Source: an uncultured Bacteroidales bacterium
GTDB lineage: Bacteria > Bacteroidota > Bacteroidia > Bacteroidales > F082
Assembly (NCBI GenBank): GCA_947307415.1
Contig: CAMZJA010000005.1
Span: 1-64,000, forward strand
DNA length: 64,000 nucleotides
Direction of reading: 5' to 3'
The position numbers and the translations under genes were made by a program. Within the stretch, counting starts at the first letter, position 1. Every line of letters starts with the position of its first letter. Below, piece by piece: positions 8,544-17,832 of the stretch. The notes under the pieces are model-generated. The model ran no database searches and had not been told where the DNA came from. It was given only the letters and a program-made list of their open reading frames with translations.

Positions 8544-10531
8544 AACGATTATTAATACCTATTTTAATATTATGTCCTCTGATGATTTTTGCGCAAAACG
8601 AGATCACCGATGACATAATTATTGAGCAGATCGAGCGAATGATCGAAAACTCTGAAGAAGAAATCGATTTTACAGAGTTAATTGAAACTTATTGGACTAT
8701 TTGTGAAAACAAAGTAAATATCAACGATTCAGAAGAGTTAATTCAACTTATTGATTTACATTTAGTTAACATATTTATTATTGAAAATATAAACAAATAC
8801 AGACAAGATTTCGGCGATTTCCGGATGTTCGACGAATTAAGTTTTGTCGAAGGAATCGACGAACGTACTTTGATAACTTTAGAGCCATTGGTGTGCTTCG
8901 GGAGGGACTCACCCAACAAAAAAACGACATTGAAAGATGTTTTTAAATACGGCAAACATCAAATCCAATTTCAAATGGAGCAATGTTTTAATGAAAAAGC
9001 GGGTTATAAAGAGCAAAAATATCTTGGTAGTCCGCAAAAGATGTTTATGCGTTATAATTTCAGTTTTAGCAACAACATTGAAGCCGGTTTCGCAATAGAA
9101 AAAGATGCTGGGGAAAATCTATCCGATTTTATGTCTTTTCATGTTTTGTTAAATGATGTGAGATTCATAAAAACAGTGGCTTTAGGTGATTATCAACTTT
9201 CATTCGGTCAAGGCCTGACAATGGCTTCTGGATTGGCTTTTGCTTCAACAGGTGGCTCACTTTTGAGAAAAAGCAAGAAAATCGGGGCATCAAAATCGGC
9301 AAATGAAGCCAGATATTTGCGAGGCGTGGCTACAACATTGAATTACCGTAAACTTGACTTAACAATCTTTTATTCGAACAAGAAAGTCGACGCCAACATC
9401 AATGAAGTTGACATCCATGGTAAGCCTTTGGTAGTGACTGCGCTTCAACAAAGCGGATTGCATCGGACTCAAAGTGAACTTGATGATAAACAAGCGATTA
9501 CGCAACAATTATTTGGTGGAAATCTGAGTTTTCGACATAATAATTTTCAAATAGGCTACACTATTCATAAAACAATTTTAAGTTGTGATTTGATACCCGA
9601 CCCTCGCCTTTATAACACCTTTTATTTTAAAGGTAAAAGTCTTGTAAATCAAGGAGTTGACTTTTATTATGTGATGAAAAAAGTGGCGTTTTACGGTGAA
9701 GCGGCAATGAGCGGCAACAAAGCTCCAGCCTGGCTGATCGGAACAACATTTCAACCAGCCGGATATATTGACTTTACTGTGCTTTACAGATATTACGACA
9801 AGAAATATCAGAACTTTTACAGCAACGCTTTTGCAGCAAGTAGCGGGACAAGAAACGAAAAAGGTATTTACCTGTCGACATCAATCACTTTTGCGCCTCG
9901 TTGGAATCTCATTGCCACCGCCGATTTTCCGCAATACGACTGGATAAAAACGACGGCATATGCGCCGAGCAGAACTCAAGGTTATAATTTGCAAATTAAC
10001 CATCATATTAACAGTAAGGCATTGTTTTTCATTCAATTGAAGTACAAAAAAAAGGAGAAAAACGGCTCGAGCGGGAATACCTACATGAGAAGTTTGATTC
10101 ACGAACAGAAAACCATACTGCGATTTCATATCACCTACCCTGTCGGCAACGATTTCACTCTCAAAAACAGAGTTGAATATCATGTGCTGAAAAATGGCAC
10201 ATCTTGTTATCTTATTTATCAAGATATTTTATATAATCCTGAAAATCAACCATTTAGCCTTGCGTTCAGGTATATGTTATTCAACAGCCCGAGCGGTGCG
10301 GTATATGCCTATGAAAATGATATCCTGAGCTCGTTTTCAATAGGGAGTTTCTATCATAAAGGCCTGAGAATCTATCTGTTAGGAAAAATTAAATTGTTTA
10401 GGAAACTTGCAATAAACACCAAAATCGGTTGCACGATTTACGACGATGTCAATGAAATAGGAAGTGGACTGGAAAAGATAGAGGGGAATGTTAAGACTGA
10501 GGGAAAACTACAGTTGATCTGGAAACTGTAA
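8540..10531 (+). CDS. helix-hairpin-helix domain protein with predicted outer-membrane barrel
   Basis: A 663-residue exported protein (signal peptide ending IFAQ). Residues about 55-120 form a ComEA-like helix-hairpin-helix pair: VNINDSEELIQL, then YRQDFGDF, DELSFVEGID and LEPLV. After that the sequence is a long series of alternating polar/aromatic strands, such as GDYQLSFGQGLTMASG, which suggests an outer-membrane beta-barrel. HhH motifs usually bind DNA backbone, so the combination is odd in an envelope protein. Related Bacteroidota proteins are annotated only by the HhH domain. It is translationally coupled to the PorV-like gene. Function unknown. Confidence 0.65.
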   Translation: MKRLLIPILILCPLMIFAQNEITDDIIIEQIERMIENSEEEIDFTELIETYWTICENKVNINDSEELIQLIDLHLVNIFIIENINKYRQDFGDFRMFDELSFVEGIDERTLITLEPLVCFGRDSPNKKTTLKDVFKYGKHQIQFQMEQCFNEKAGYKEQKYLGSPQKMFMRYNFSFSNNIEAGFAIEKDAGENLSDFMSFHVLLNDVRFIKTVALGDYQLSFGQGLTMASGLAFASTGGSLLRKSKKIGASKSANEARYLRGVATTLNYRKLDLTIFYSNKKVDANINEVDIHGKPLVVTALQQSGLHRTQSELDDKQAITQQLFGGNLSFRHNNFQIGYTIHKTILSCDLIPDPRLYNTFYFKGKSLVNQGVDFYYVMKKVAFYGEAAMSGNKAPAWLIGTTFQPAGYIDFTVLYRYYDKKYQNFYSNAFAASSGTRNEKGIYLSTSITFAPRWNLIATADFPQYDWIKTTAYAPSRTQGYNLQINHHINSKALFFIQLKYKKKEKNGSSGNTYMRSLIHEQKTILRFHITYPVGNDFTLKNRVEYHVLKNGTSCYLIYQDILYNPENQPFSLAFRYMLFNSPSGAVYAYENDILSSFSIGSFYHKGLRIYLLGKIKLFRKLAINTKIGCTIYDDVNEIGSGLEKIEGNVKTEGKLQLIWKL

Positions 10532-10550
10532 ATTCAATATTTAAAAATTT

Positions 10551-10590
10551 AAGATTTAAAACTAATTTTGAATTTTAAATTTTAAATCTT
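10551..10590. terminator. AT-rich inverted repeat between convergent genes
   Basis: Arms AAGATTTAAAA (10551-10561) and TTTTAAATCTT (10580-10590) flank an 18-base loop in the 72-base gap between the HhH gene and the convergent DUF58 gene. It could end transcription from both sides, but it has no G/C core, so the call is tentative. Confidence 0.4.
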
Positions 10591-10603
10591 TAAATCAATA
10601 ATT

Positions 10604-11530
10604 CTAATACAATTTCTGTCTCTTGATAAGATATGCAGTCAACACCTGGTCATACAATTTGTTAATGTCGGCTTCGACGTAGTCGATTTGGTATTGGTAG
10701 CAATGGCGAAGAAGCTCGTCTTTTTTCGCCTTCATGATTTGCTCGTATTTCTCCTTAACTTCAGTCGGGTTAAGTTTCACCACATCGCCCGATTCGAGGT
10801 CGACAAAACGATACGGACGGTTCTCGAACTCTAGTTTTTGCTCGAGCAGGCCGTCGTGCACATGGAAAAGCACAACTTCATGCTTGTTGTAGCGCAGATG
10901 CTCAAGTGCTGCGAACAAATCGTCATTAGATTGCAAAATGTCAATCATATCGCTAAAAATTACAACAAGCGAGCGTTTGTGCGTCATCTCGGCGATTTTG
11001 TGCAAACAAGCTGTGGCGTCGGTTTCTTTCCTCTCGTTTTTGTTATAAGGCAGCAACAGCTTCTCCAACTCATTGTAAATCATATTGATATGAACTGGAG
11101 CGAGCTTTGCCTCGGTATGAATAGTAACATCGTTATCGAACAAATCGATCCCAACTGCATCACGTTGACGGCGCATCAACTCCATCAGAGCGGCGGCGCT
11201 GTAAACAGAAAACCACAACTTGTTTGGATTCTGATAGTCAAGCTTTTGCTTTACAGGGAAATACATGCTCGAGCTCGTGTCTATTACGATCTGGCAACGA
11301 AGGTTTGTCTCCTCTTCGTAACGCTTGACAAACAACTTCTCAGTTCGCCCATAAAGTTTCCAGTCGATATTACGTATTGGCTCGCCGGTGTTATACAAGC
11401 GATGTTCCGCAAACTCGACTGAAAACCCATGAAACGGACTCTTGTGAAGTCCCGTGATGAAGCCCTCAACAATCTGCCGGGCATGAAACTCGAGACTACC
11501 AAGAGGTGCGATGTTGCTTTTTTCAAGCAC
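10604..11530 (-). CDS. DUF58 domain protein (vWA-like, MoxR-associated type)
   Basis: A 308-residue soluble protein. Residues 40-75 contain EFAEHRLYNTGEPIRNIDW, the DUF58 signature (Y..G...R.IDW). IDTSSSM at about residue 93 is a vWA MIDAS-like DxSxS motif, and later LVVIFSDMID is another part of the vWA fold. Known context: DUF58 proteins usually sit with a MoxR AAA+ ATPase and vWA membrane proteins in Bacteroidota. Here none of those is adjacent; the neighbour upstream is thioredoxin. The function is therefore probably chaperone- or assembly-linked, but the partner is missing from the window. Confidence 0.88.
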   Translation of the reverse strand: MLEKSNIAPLGSLEFHARQIVEGFITGLHKSPFHGFSVEFAEHRLYNTGEPIRNIDWKLYGRTEKLFVKRYEEETNLRCQIVIDTSSSMYFPVKQKLDYQNPNKLWFSVYSAAALMELMRRQRDAVGIDLFDNDVTIHTEAKLAPVHINMIYNELEKLLLPYNKNERKETDATACLHKIAEMTHKRSLVVIFSDMIDILQSNDDLFAALEHLRYNKHEVVLFHVHDGLLEQKLEFENRPYRFVDLESGDVVKLNPTEVKEKYEQIMKAKKDELLRHCYQYQIDYVEADINKLYDQVLTAYLIKRQKLY

Positions 11531-11547
11531 TTATTAATGTTTTTAAG

Positions 11548-11617
11548 TTTTTAGTCGTCATTCTTTAGCTGCCACCTTACTTCGAAAGCTGAAGGCTAAA
11601 GAATTAACGACTAAAAA
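11548..11617. terminator. long inverted repeat after trxA
   Basis: Two interrupted arms pair: TTTTTAGTCGT (11548-11558) with ACGACTAAAAA (11607-11617), and inside them TTCTTTAGC (11561-11569) with GCTAAAGAA (11594-11602). The structure fills the 100-base gap between trxA and the DUF58 start and probably terminates trxA. The same words (TTTTTAGTCGTTAG, CTAAAGACTAA) recur at 37518-37604. Confidence 0.55.
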
Positions 11618-11630
11618 CATTAATTAGTGA

Positions 11631-11948
11631 TTATAAAAACTTTTTGAGTTTTTCCTCGAATGTCGCCTTTGGTGCTGCACCGACGTTCTTGTCAACGATC
11701 TCACCGTTCTTGAAAATGAGGACTGTAGGAACGTTTCTGATGCCATATTTTGCTGAGATTCCTGGGCATTCGTCGACGTCGACTTTTGCCACTTTTGCCT
11801 TTCCGGCATATTCGTCAGAAATCTGATCCATATAAGGAGCAATCATGCGGCAAGGACCGCACCATGTTGCGCCAAAGTCAACCATTACTGGGAGTTCCGA
11901 TTTCAAAACTTCTGCTTCGAAGTTTTCTTCTGTGATATGCAATGCCAT
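11631..11948 (-). CDS. trxA: thioredoxin
   Basis: A 105-residue thioredoxin. The active site is ATWCGPCRMI, and later NVPTVLIFKNGE holds the cis-Pro loop. I chose the ATG at 11948 (MALHITEENF) rather than an upstream one at 11987 because the extra 13 residues are Lys/Asn/Ile-rich with no family counterpart and would overlap the promoter. Role: general disulfide reductase; it would supply electrons for enzymes such as fRMsr (2052-2522). It lies just downstream of dnaE on the same strand. Confidence 0.95.
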   Translation of the reverse strand: MALHITEENFEAEVLKSELPVMVDFGATWCGPCRMIAPYMDQISDEYAGKAKVAKVDVDECPGISAKYGIRNVPTVLIFKNGEIVDKNVGAAPKATFEEKLKKFL

Positions 11949-11984
11949 AGTTTTAAATTTTATGTTAATAATATTTTTCGTTTG

Positions 11985-11992
11985 CAAAGATA
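11985..11992 (-). promoter_or_regulatory. candidate -7 element of trxA
   Basis: TATCTTTG on the minus strand, 36 bases before the trxA start. The nearest TTTG upstream is 24 bases away, longer than usual, so only the -7 element is convincing. Confidence 0.45.
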
Positions 11993-11993
11993 A

Positions 11994-14900
11994 TTATTTT
12001 AACAAATCATACGTCACAAAATCAGCATAATCGTTCATTTTCTTGAAAACCGCCTCCGCGTTAATCTTACCCTTCTCCGGATGCGTCGAGCAAGTCATGT
12101 TGTGCTCCTTGTCGACCAAAAGTATCGAATATGGCTGATTACCAGGATTTGATTTGATTATATCAACAATCTCACCAACGTTCTTAGAATCTAACTTATT
12201 GATATCCAATACAAATTTTGCTTCGCGTTTTGATTTTTCAAACACATTTTCAAGAAGTGTCACATCCAAAACCTTCAGTTCATTCGGACGTTTCTTGTCA
12301 TCAGGCAAATCCCTGTTGTAATAAGGTTCCTGAACGATTCCGGTAATCATCAGCGGCGTGCCCATAGCGAAAAGATGCTTAAACTTCATATATGTCTCGC
12401 CAAACAGCGCAAAGTCGTAGCTACCCGTCTGATCCTCAATGACATACTTACCAAAAGGCTTGCCAGTCTTTGTGGTCATATCAGCTGAACTTGTAACAAT
12501 TCCTGCAATATGAATAGTCGTGCCTTTCTTCGTTTCGATGATATTTTGCAGATTCTCAAGCTTAGTATCGGTGAAATATCTTATCGTATATTCGTAAGCG
12601 TCGAGCGGATGCGAGCTCAGATAGAAACCAATGGCTTCTTTTTCCTCATCAAGCATTTTGATGTTCGACCAATGCTCACATTCAGGTATGTCGAGCTTAA
12701 ACAAATCATCGCCACCAGCAGCCTCAAGCTCTCCGAATAGATCTATCTGTGCATTGTTCTTGCGTTCGTTGCTGGCGTTGACCTGCTTAATCGATTTCTC
12801 AATAAAATTAATCTTCTCGCCTGGAGCAATATAGAAATAAGCGGCGCGATGAAGCTCTGTAAAATCGCTGAAAGCACCAGCTCTTGCCAGCTGTTCCAAC
12901 ACTTTTCTGTTGAGATTCTTAGCTCCCACTCTCGCCATAAAATCAGCGAAACTGGTGTAACGGCCGTTAGCCTCACGTTCTTCTTTGATGACATCCGCAA
13001 CCTCGCCAATGCCTTTGATACCGCCCAATCCATAGCAGATATTGCCTTGCTCGTCGACCGTAAACTTGTATTCCGACCTATTTACGCTCGGTGGCAACAC
13101 GTTGATTTTCATTCTCTTGCATTCGTCAAGCATAAAGATAACCTCTTCCGCGTCACGAATACTCGAATTCAACACGGCGGCCATAAATTCAGCAGGATAA
13201 TGCGCTTTCAAATAAGCCGTCTGGTACGCGACCCAAGAATAGCAAGTAGCATGAGATTTATTGAATGCGTACGAAGCGAATTTCTCCCAGTCGTTCCAAA
13301 TCTTTTCAAGCGTTTTAGCATCGTGACCGAGCTCCTGGCCCTGTTTCATGAACTTGTCCTTGAGCTCCATCATCTTAGCTATCTGCTTCTTACCCATAGC
13401 TTTACGCAAGGTGTCCGACTCGCCACGGGTGAAGTTGGCAAGCTGACGCGACAGAAGCATCACCTGCTCCTGATAAACAGTTACGCCGTAAGTATCCTTG
13501 AGATATTTCTCCATCTCCGGGAAGTCGTAGGCAATCGGCTCCCTGCCCTGCTTACGCGCGATAAACTTCGGAATGTAATCCATCGGGCCCGGACGATAGA
13601 GAGCATTCATAGCGATAAGGTCCTCAAACACAGTCGGTTGCAGCTCTTTTAGATACTTCTGCATACCTGCCGATTCAAACTGGAACGTGCCAATTGTGTT
13701 GCCCGAACCGAACAGCTCGAAAGTCTCCTTATCGTCAATCGGGATATGGTCGATGTCAAGGTCGATGCCGTGGGTCTTTTTGATATTTGCAAGCGCGTCC
13801 TTGATTTGTGTCAACGTTTTCAAGCCCAAGAAGTCCATCTTAATGAGACCGACGTTCTCAACAACGTGTCCATCATATTGAGTTACAAGCACATCCTCAC
13901 CAGTATCCTTATCTTTGATGGTACAGACAGGCGCGAATTTTGTCAAGTCGTCAGCGCCGATGATGACGCCGCAGGCATGGATGCCCACCTGGCGGTTAGT
14001 GTCTTCAAGTTCGCTTGCGTATGTCAGCATCGACGACACATTCTCATCGTCGCCATTAAGCAGATTCTTCAGCTCCGGAACGTATTTGTAACAGTTTTTA
14101 AGATTAACCTTCGGCGACTTACCCTTCTCATCCTTGATATTATCAGGGAAACTGCGGTCAGGAATAAAACTCTTTATTGTGGCAACCTCCGAAAGCGGAA
14201 TTTTTTGCACACGGCTCACATCCTGGATAGCCGATTTCGCAGCCATTGTGCCGTAAGTAATGATATGTGCCACCTTTTCCTTGCCGTATTTATGCGTAAT
14301 CCAATCGAGAACCTTGCCACGTCCGTCATCATCAAAGTCGACGTCGATATCAGGCAATGAGATACGATCAGGGTTAAGGAAACGCTCGAAAAGTAAGTCG
14401 TATTTCAGCGGGTCTACATCAGTGATCTTCAAGCAGTAAGCAACCACGGAACCAGCCGCTGAGCCACGTCCCGGACCGACTGAAACGCCAAGTTCTTCGC
14501 GGGCGCCACGGATATAATCCGCCACAATTAAGAAGTATCCCGGGAATCCCATGGATTTCATGGTGTGCAGCTCGAAATTTATACGTTCCTTCTGCTCGTC
14601 GGTGAGGTTTTCGCCGTAACGCATCTTAGCACCTTCCCAAGCCAGTTTCGCGAGATAGTCGGCCTCAAGTTTTATACGGTACAGCTTCTCGTAGCCACCC
14701 ATTTTCTTGATTTTCTTCTCGCCTGCCTCGCGGCTCATCACTTCGTTGCCATGCTCGTCGCGCGTGAATTCATTATATAAATCCTCCTCTGTGAATTTTT
14801 TCTTGTATTCCTCAACTGTTCCAAACTCTTTTGGGATGTCGAACTCGGGCATTATCGGGTCGGAATTGATGGAATAAGTTTCGACCTTATCGGCGATTTC

Positions 14901-16583
14901 CATAGTGTTTGCAAGCGCTTCCGGAATATCCGAGAAAATCTTGTACATCTCTTCCGGCGTCTTGAGCCACTCCTGCTTGGTGTAATGCATTCGCGTCGGG
15001 TCGTCGAGGTCTTTACCTGTGCTCAAGCAAATCAGACGGTCATGAGCCTCGCCGTGTTCCTCTTCAACAAAATGTGCGTCGTTGGTGCAGATTATCTTTG
15101 TATTTGTCTTTTTCGCCAACTCCAAAATCACCTTATTGACCTCCACCTGACGGGCATAAACCTCAGTGTCACCACCAGGCTTATCGGTCTTATGTCGTTG
15201 AAGCTCAAGATAATAATCATCACCGAACAGCGACTTAAACCACATTATCGTCTCTTCCGCACCTTTGATGTCGCCATTCATTATCTTCTGCGGAACCTCG
15301 CCACCGAGACAAGCAGAACTTGCAATAATTCCCTCGTGATATTTCTCCAAAAGTGAATGGTCGATACGCGGATTATAGTAGAAACCGTCAGTATATGCTA
15401 TTGATGCGAGCTTGCAGAGGTTTTTGTAGCCAGTTTTGTTCTTCGCCAATAAAATAAGGTGCCAGCCGCGGTCAGCTCGTCCGTCGCGTTTGTCGATGCT
15501 CACTGGAGCGCAATATGCCTCTGTACCGAAAATCGGTTTGAAAAACTGACCATTCAGCTTCTCAATCTCCTGATTAGCAGCAGCTTTCTCCTCCTCCGTC
15601 GAATCTTCCTTTTTCAGAATCGCCTCCTGCTCCTTTATCTTATCCTTAACCTTTCCGTTAACCTTGTCGGAATAATCAGCTAACTCCTTGATACCAAACA
15701 TGTTACCATGGTCAGTAAGAGCCATGGCATACATTTTATATTTCAAACATTTGTCGACCAAATCCGGAATCTTCGACATTCCGTCAAGAATCGAAAAATG
15801 TGAGTGCACATGCAGATGTGTAAACTTAATTTTATCAGGTTTTTCTGGTGTTTCAGCAGGTTTTTCCTCTTTTTTCTTTTCTGCTTTCGGCTCTTCCGCA
15901 ACCTCGTAATTCGGCTTAATTTCAATCCCGGCAGGTTTCATCACATCCGGATTCGCCTCGCGGAACTTTTTGAAGAACTCCTCTCCTTCCGGAATATCTT
16001 GAGTATCAAGCACACCGCGACACACACATTCTAGGAAGACACGAGCTGTAGCCTCGACATCCGCGCAGGCGTTATGAGCTGAGCTGAAGTCTTCTCCAAA
16101 CAAAAGTTTATGAAAATCAATAAGTTTCGGAAATTTAAACTTACCATGACTACCGCCTGGGAATTGGCAAAAATTTGCAGTCTTTTCGGTGCAGGTGTCG
16201 ACAACTTTCCAATTTGGCAAAGGATTCTCGCCGCGATTGCGCAAAAACTCGCAACCAACTATGCTCAAATCGAAGTTAATGTTATGACCGACAAGGTATT
16301 TCGCTTTTTTTGCCGCTTCGAGAAACATATTCAAGACATCCGTAAGAGGTTCGCCGTGTTCAAGAGCATATTCAGTCGAAATTCCATGCACCATCTTGGC
16401 GTTGATAGGAATCTCAAAGCCATCGGGACGCACTATATGATTCTGAGCCTCAACGAAATTGCCTAGTTCGTCGTGAAGCTGCCATGCAATCTGAACCATT
16501 CGAGGCCAGTTGTCGAAGTTGGTCAGCGGGGCGTTTTTAAGCAGTGGCAAGCCAGTCGTTTCTGTATCGAAAATCAAGAACAT
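11994..16583 (-). CDS. dnaE: DNA polymerase III alpha subunit with N-terminal DnaQ-type proofreading exonuclease
   Basis: A 1529-residue replicative polymerase. Residues 1-195 are a DEDDh exonuclease with FDTETTG (D6, E8), HNINFD (D105) and HNACADVEA (H170, D175). A charged Lys/Glu/Pro linker follows at about 222-250. The PHP domain then begins with THLHVHSHFS, and the C-family polymerase core carries PGRGSAAGS and LPDIDVDFDDD, with the catalytic Asp pair. A C-terminal OB-fold region is present. Typical DnaE has about 1150-1270 residues with the exonuclease as a separate epsilon subunit. Here both would be one polypeptide. All five DEDDh residues are intact, so proofreading should be active. 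Confidence 0.93.
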   Translation of the reverse strand: MFLIFDTETTGLPLLKNAPLTNFDNWPRMVQIAWQLHDELGNFVEAQNHIVRPDGFEIPINAKMVHGISTEYALEHGEPLTDVLNMFLEAAKKAKYLVGHNINFDLSIVGCEFLRNRGENPLPNWKVVDTCTEKTANFCQFPGGSHGKFKFPKLIDFHKLLFGEDFSSAHNACADVEATARVFLECVCRGVLDTQDIPEGEEFFKKFREANPDVMKPAGIEIKPNYEVAEEPKAEKKKEEKPAETPEKPDKIKFTHLHVHSHFSILDGMSKIPDLVDKCLKYKMYAMALTDHGNMFGIKELADYSDKVNGKVKDKIKEQEAILKKEDSTEEEKAAANQEIEKLNGQFFKPIFGTEAYCAPVSIDKRDGRADRGWHLILLAKNKTGYKNLCKLASIAYTDGFYYNPRIDHSLLEKYHEGIIASSACLGGEVPQKIMNGDIKGAEETIMWFKSLFGDDYYLELQRHKTDKPGGDTEVYARQVEVNKVILELAKKTNTKIICTNDAHFVEEEHGEAHDRLICLSTGKDLDDPTRMHYTKQEWLKTPEEMYKIFSDIPEALANTMEIADKVETYSINSDPIMPEFDIPKEFGTVEEYKKKFTEEDLYNEFTRDEHGNEVMSREAGEKKIKKMGGYEKLYRIKLEADYLAKLAWEGAKMRYGENLTDEQKERINFELHTMKSMGFPGYFLIVADYIRGAREELGVSVGPGRGSAAGSVVAYCLKITDVDPLKYDLLFERFLNPDRISLPDIDVDFDDDGRGKVLDWITHKYGKEKVAHIITYGTMAAKSAIQDVSRVQKIPLSEVATIKSFIPDRSFPDNIKDEKGKSPKVNLKNCYKYVPELKNLLNGDDENVSSMLTYASELEDTNRQVGIHACGVIIGADDLTKFAPVCTIKDKDTGEDVLVTQYDGHVVENVGLIKMDFLGLKTLTQIKDALANIKKTHGIDLDIDHIPIDDKETFELFGSGNTIGTFQFESAGMQKYLKELQPTVFEDLIAMNALYRPGPMDYIPKFIARKQGREPIAYDFPEMEKYLKDTYGVTVYQEQVMLLSRQLANFTRGESDTLRKAMGKKQIAKMMELKDKFMKQGQELGHDAKTLEKIWNDWEKFASYAFNKSHATCYSWVAYQTAYLKAHYPAEFMAAVLNSSIRDAEEVIFMLDECKRMKINVLPPSVNRSEYKFTVDEQGNICYGLGGIKGIGEVADVIKEEREANGRYTSFADFMARVGAKNLNRKVLEQLARAGAFSDFTELHRAAYFYIAPGEKINFIEKSIKQVNASNERKNNAQIDLFGELEAAGGDDLFKLDIPECEHWSNIKMLDEEKEAIGFYLSSHPLDAYEYTIRYFTDTKLENLQNIIETKKGTTIHIAGIVTSSADMTTKTGKPFGKYVIEDQTGSYDFALFGETYMKFKHLFAMGTPLMITGIVQEPYYNRDLPDDKKRPNELKVLDVTLLENVFEKSKREAKFVLDINKLDSKNVGEIVDIIKSNPGNQPYSILLVDKEHNMTCSTHPEKGKINAEAVFKKMNDYADFVTYDLLK

Positions 16584-16652
16584 ATTGTGCGTTTTTTGGA
16601 AGACAAAATTAAGATTTTTTTTAATAAAAATTAAAGATATTGATTTTTTTTG

Positions 16653-16684
16653 TACTTTTGCAGCCGCAAACCTCGGGTAGGTTT
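16653..16684 (+). promoter_or_regulatory. rpsP -7 element and leader hairpin
   Basis: TACTTTTG (16653-16660) fits TAnnTTTG; no good -33 is seen. Immediately after, at the expected start of the transcript, AAACCT (16668-16673) and AGGTTT (16679-16684) form a 6-base stem with a 5-base loop. The hairpin would lie at the 5' end of the rpsP leader. Confidence 0.45.
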
Positions 16685-16723
16685 GAGTTAACTAATTATA
16701 AATCAATTAAAAAAAGTAATTTT

Positions 16724-17284
16724 ATGCCAGCAAAAATCAGATTACAGAGACATGGTAAAAAGGGTCAGCCTTTCTATCACATTGTAATTGCAGACGGTCG
16801 CGCACCTCGTGATGGTAGATTTATTGAAAAAATCGGAACTTACAATCCTGTAACAGTTCCAGCTGAGATCAATTTGAATTTCGACAAAGCTCTTGATTGG
16901 TTAAACAAGGGTGCTCAGCCAACCGACACAGTCCGTTCAATCCTTTCAAAGAAGGGTGTCATGCTCAAGAAACACTTGATGATCGGTGTTAAGAAGGGCG
17001 CTATGACAGCTGAACAGGCCGAAGTCAAATTCCAGACATGGATGAAAGAAAAAGAAGCCAAGTTAGCTCAGGAAATCAAGGCTAAAGTTGAGAAGACAAG
17101 AGCTGACCACAAGGCTAGAATCGAAGCAGAAAGCAAGGTTAACGCAGCACGCGCTGAAGCTATCGCCAAGAAACAGGCAGAGCTCGCAGCACAGGCAGCA
17201 GCCGCAGCAGCAGCTGAAAACGCTGAGGAAGCACCTGCAGAAGAGGCTCCAGCAGCAGAGGAAACTCCAGCTACAGAAGCTTAA
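16724..17284 (+). CDS. rpsP: 30S ribosomal protein S16 with C-terminal extension
   Basis: A 186-residue S16. The first 80 or so residues are canonical: [20 protein letters not shown], then [14 protein letters not shown] and [12 protein letters not shown]. The start at 16724 is fixed by this conserved opening; an upstream in-frame codon at 16640 would add 28 unrelated residues. The tail beyond residue 110 is Lys/Glu-rich, then an Ala/Glu/Pro low-complexity stretch. Extended S16 is common in Bacteroidota, whereas E. coli S16 has 82 residues. It stands alone between dnaE (divergent) and a convergent exonuclease gene and has its own promoter and terminator. Confidence 0.96.
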   Translation: MPAKIRLQRHGKKGQPFYHIVIADGRAPRDGRFIEKIGTYNPVTVPAEINLNFDKALDWLNKGAQPTDTVRSILSKKGVMLKKHLMIGVKKGAMTAEQAEVKFQTWMKEKEAKLAQEIKAKVEKTRADHKARIEAESKVNAARAEAIAKKQAELAAQAAAAAAAENAEEAPAEEAPAAEETPATEA

Positions 17285-17305
17285 GATTCAATCTTAAAAA
17301 ACAAC

Positions 17306-17335
17306 AAAAAGCACTGGGAAACCGGTGCTTTTTTA
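17306..17335. terminator. bidirectional intrinsic terminator of rpsP
   Basis: AGCACTGG and CCGGTGCT form an 8-base stem (one G-T pair) closed by a GAAA tetraloop. A-run on the left and T-run on the right make it work in both directions, ending rpsP and the convergent exonuclease gene. Confidence 0.85.
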
Positions 17336-17337
17336 GT

Positions 17338-17832
17338 TTACAACAACTCCCTCGCTATCCAAGCGCAAGCTTCTGCATCTGCTAACGCATGATGATGATT
17401 TTCAAGATGATAACCACAGGCTTCAGCGACTGTATGAAGCTGATGGTTAGGGAGCAGCTTGCCAAAATGCTTTCTTGAAGCGCGACAAGTGCAAAAGAAC
17501 TGATAATCAGGGTAATCCATTTGATAGCAACGAAAAACAGCTTTCAGACAGCCCTCGTCAAACGGACTGTTGTGCGCCACGAGCGGCAAGCCTTCAATGA
17601 GAGGTTCGATTTGCTCCCAAACGTATGGAAATACCAGCGCATTCTCAGTATCGCGTCGTGTTAAACCGTGTACTCGAGTATTCCAATAGTTGTAATAATT
17701 CGGCTCCGGCTGGATCAAAGAATAGAAACTATCAGTAAAAACTCCGTCGCGAACGACAACAATTCCAACACTGCAAACACTGGTCGGCTCGCAGTTGGCG
17801 GTTTCAAAATCGATGGCGGCGAAGTCTCTCAT
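17338..17832 (-). CDS. DEDDh 3'-5' exonuclease (DnaQ-like)
   Basis: A 164-residue single-domain exonuclease. AAIDFETAN gives the first Asp-Glu pair, LVAHNSPFD the second Asp, and HHALADAEA the His and last Asp of DEDDh. This is about the size of stand-alone DnaQ-like enzymes with no extra domain. Its start overlaps the stop of the WYL gene by 4 bases, so the two are coupled. Since dnaE next door carries its own exonuclease, this enzyme more likely works in repair or RNA processing than as the polymerase epsilon subunit; that is inference. Confidence 0.88.
   Translation of the reverse strand: MRDFAAIDFETANCEPTSVCSVGIVVVRDGVFTDSFYSLIQPEPNYYNYWNTRVHGLTRRDTENALVFPYVWEQIEPLIEGLPLVAHNSPFDEGCLKAVFRCYQMDYPDYQFFCTCRASRKHFGKLLPNHQLHTVAEACGYHLENHHHALADAEACAWIARELL

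Noticed and set aside
17338..17832. Proofreading epsilon subunit DnaQ.
   Set aside because: The neighbouring DnaE already carries a complete DEDDh exonuclease, and this short protein is coupled to a WYL regulator; a general exonuclease is more likely.
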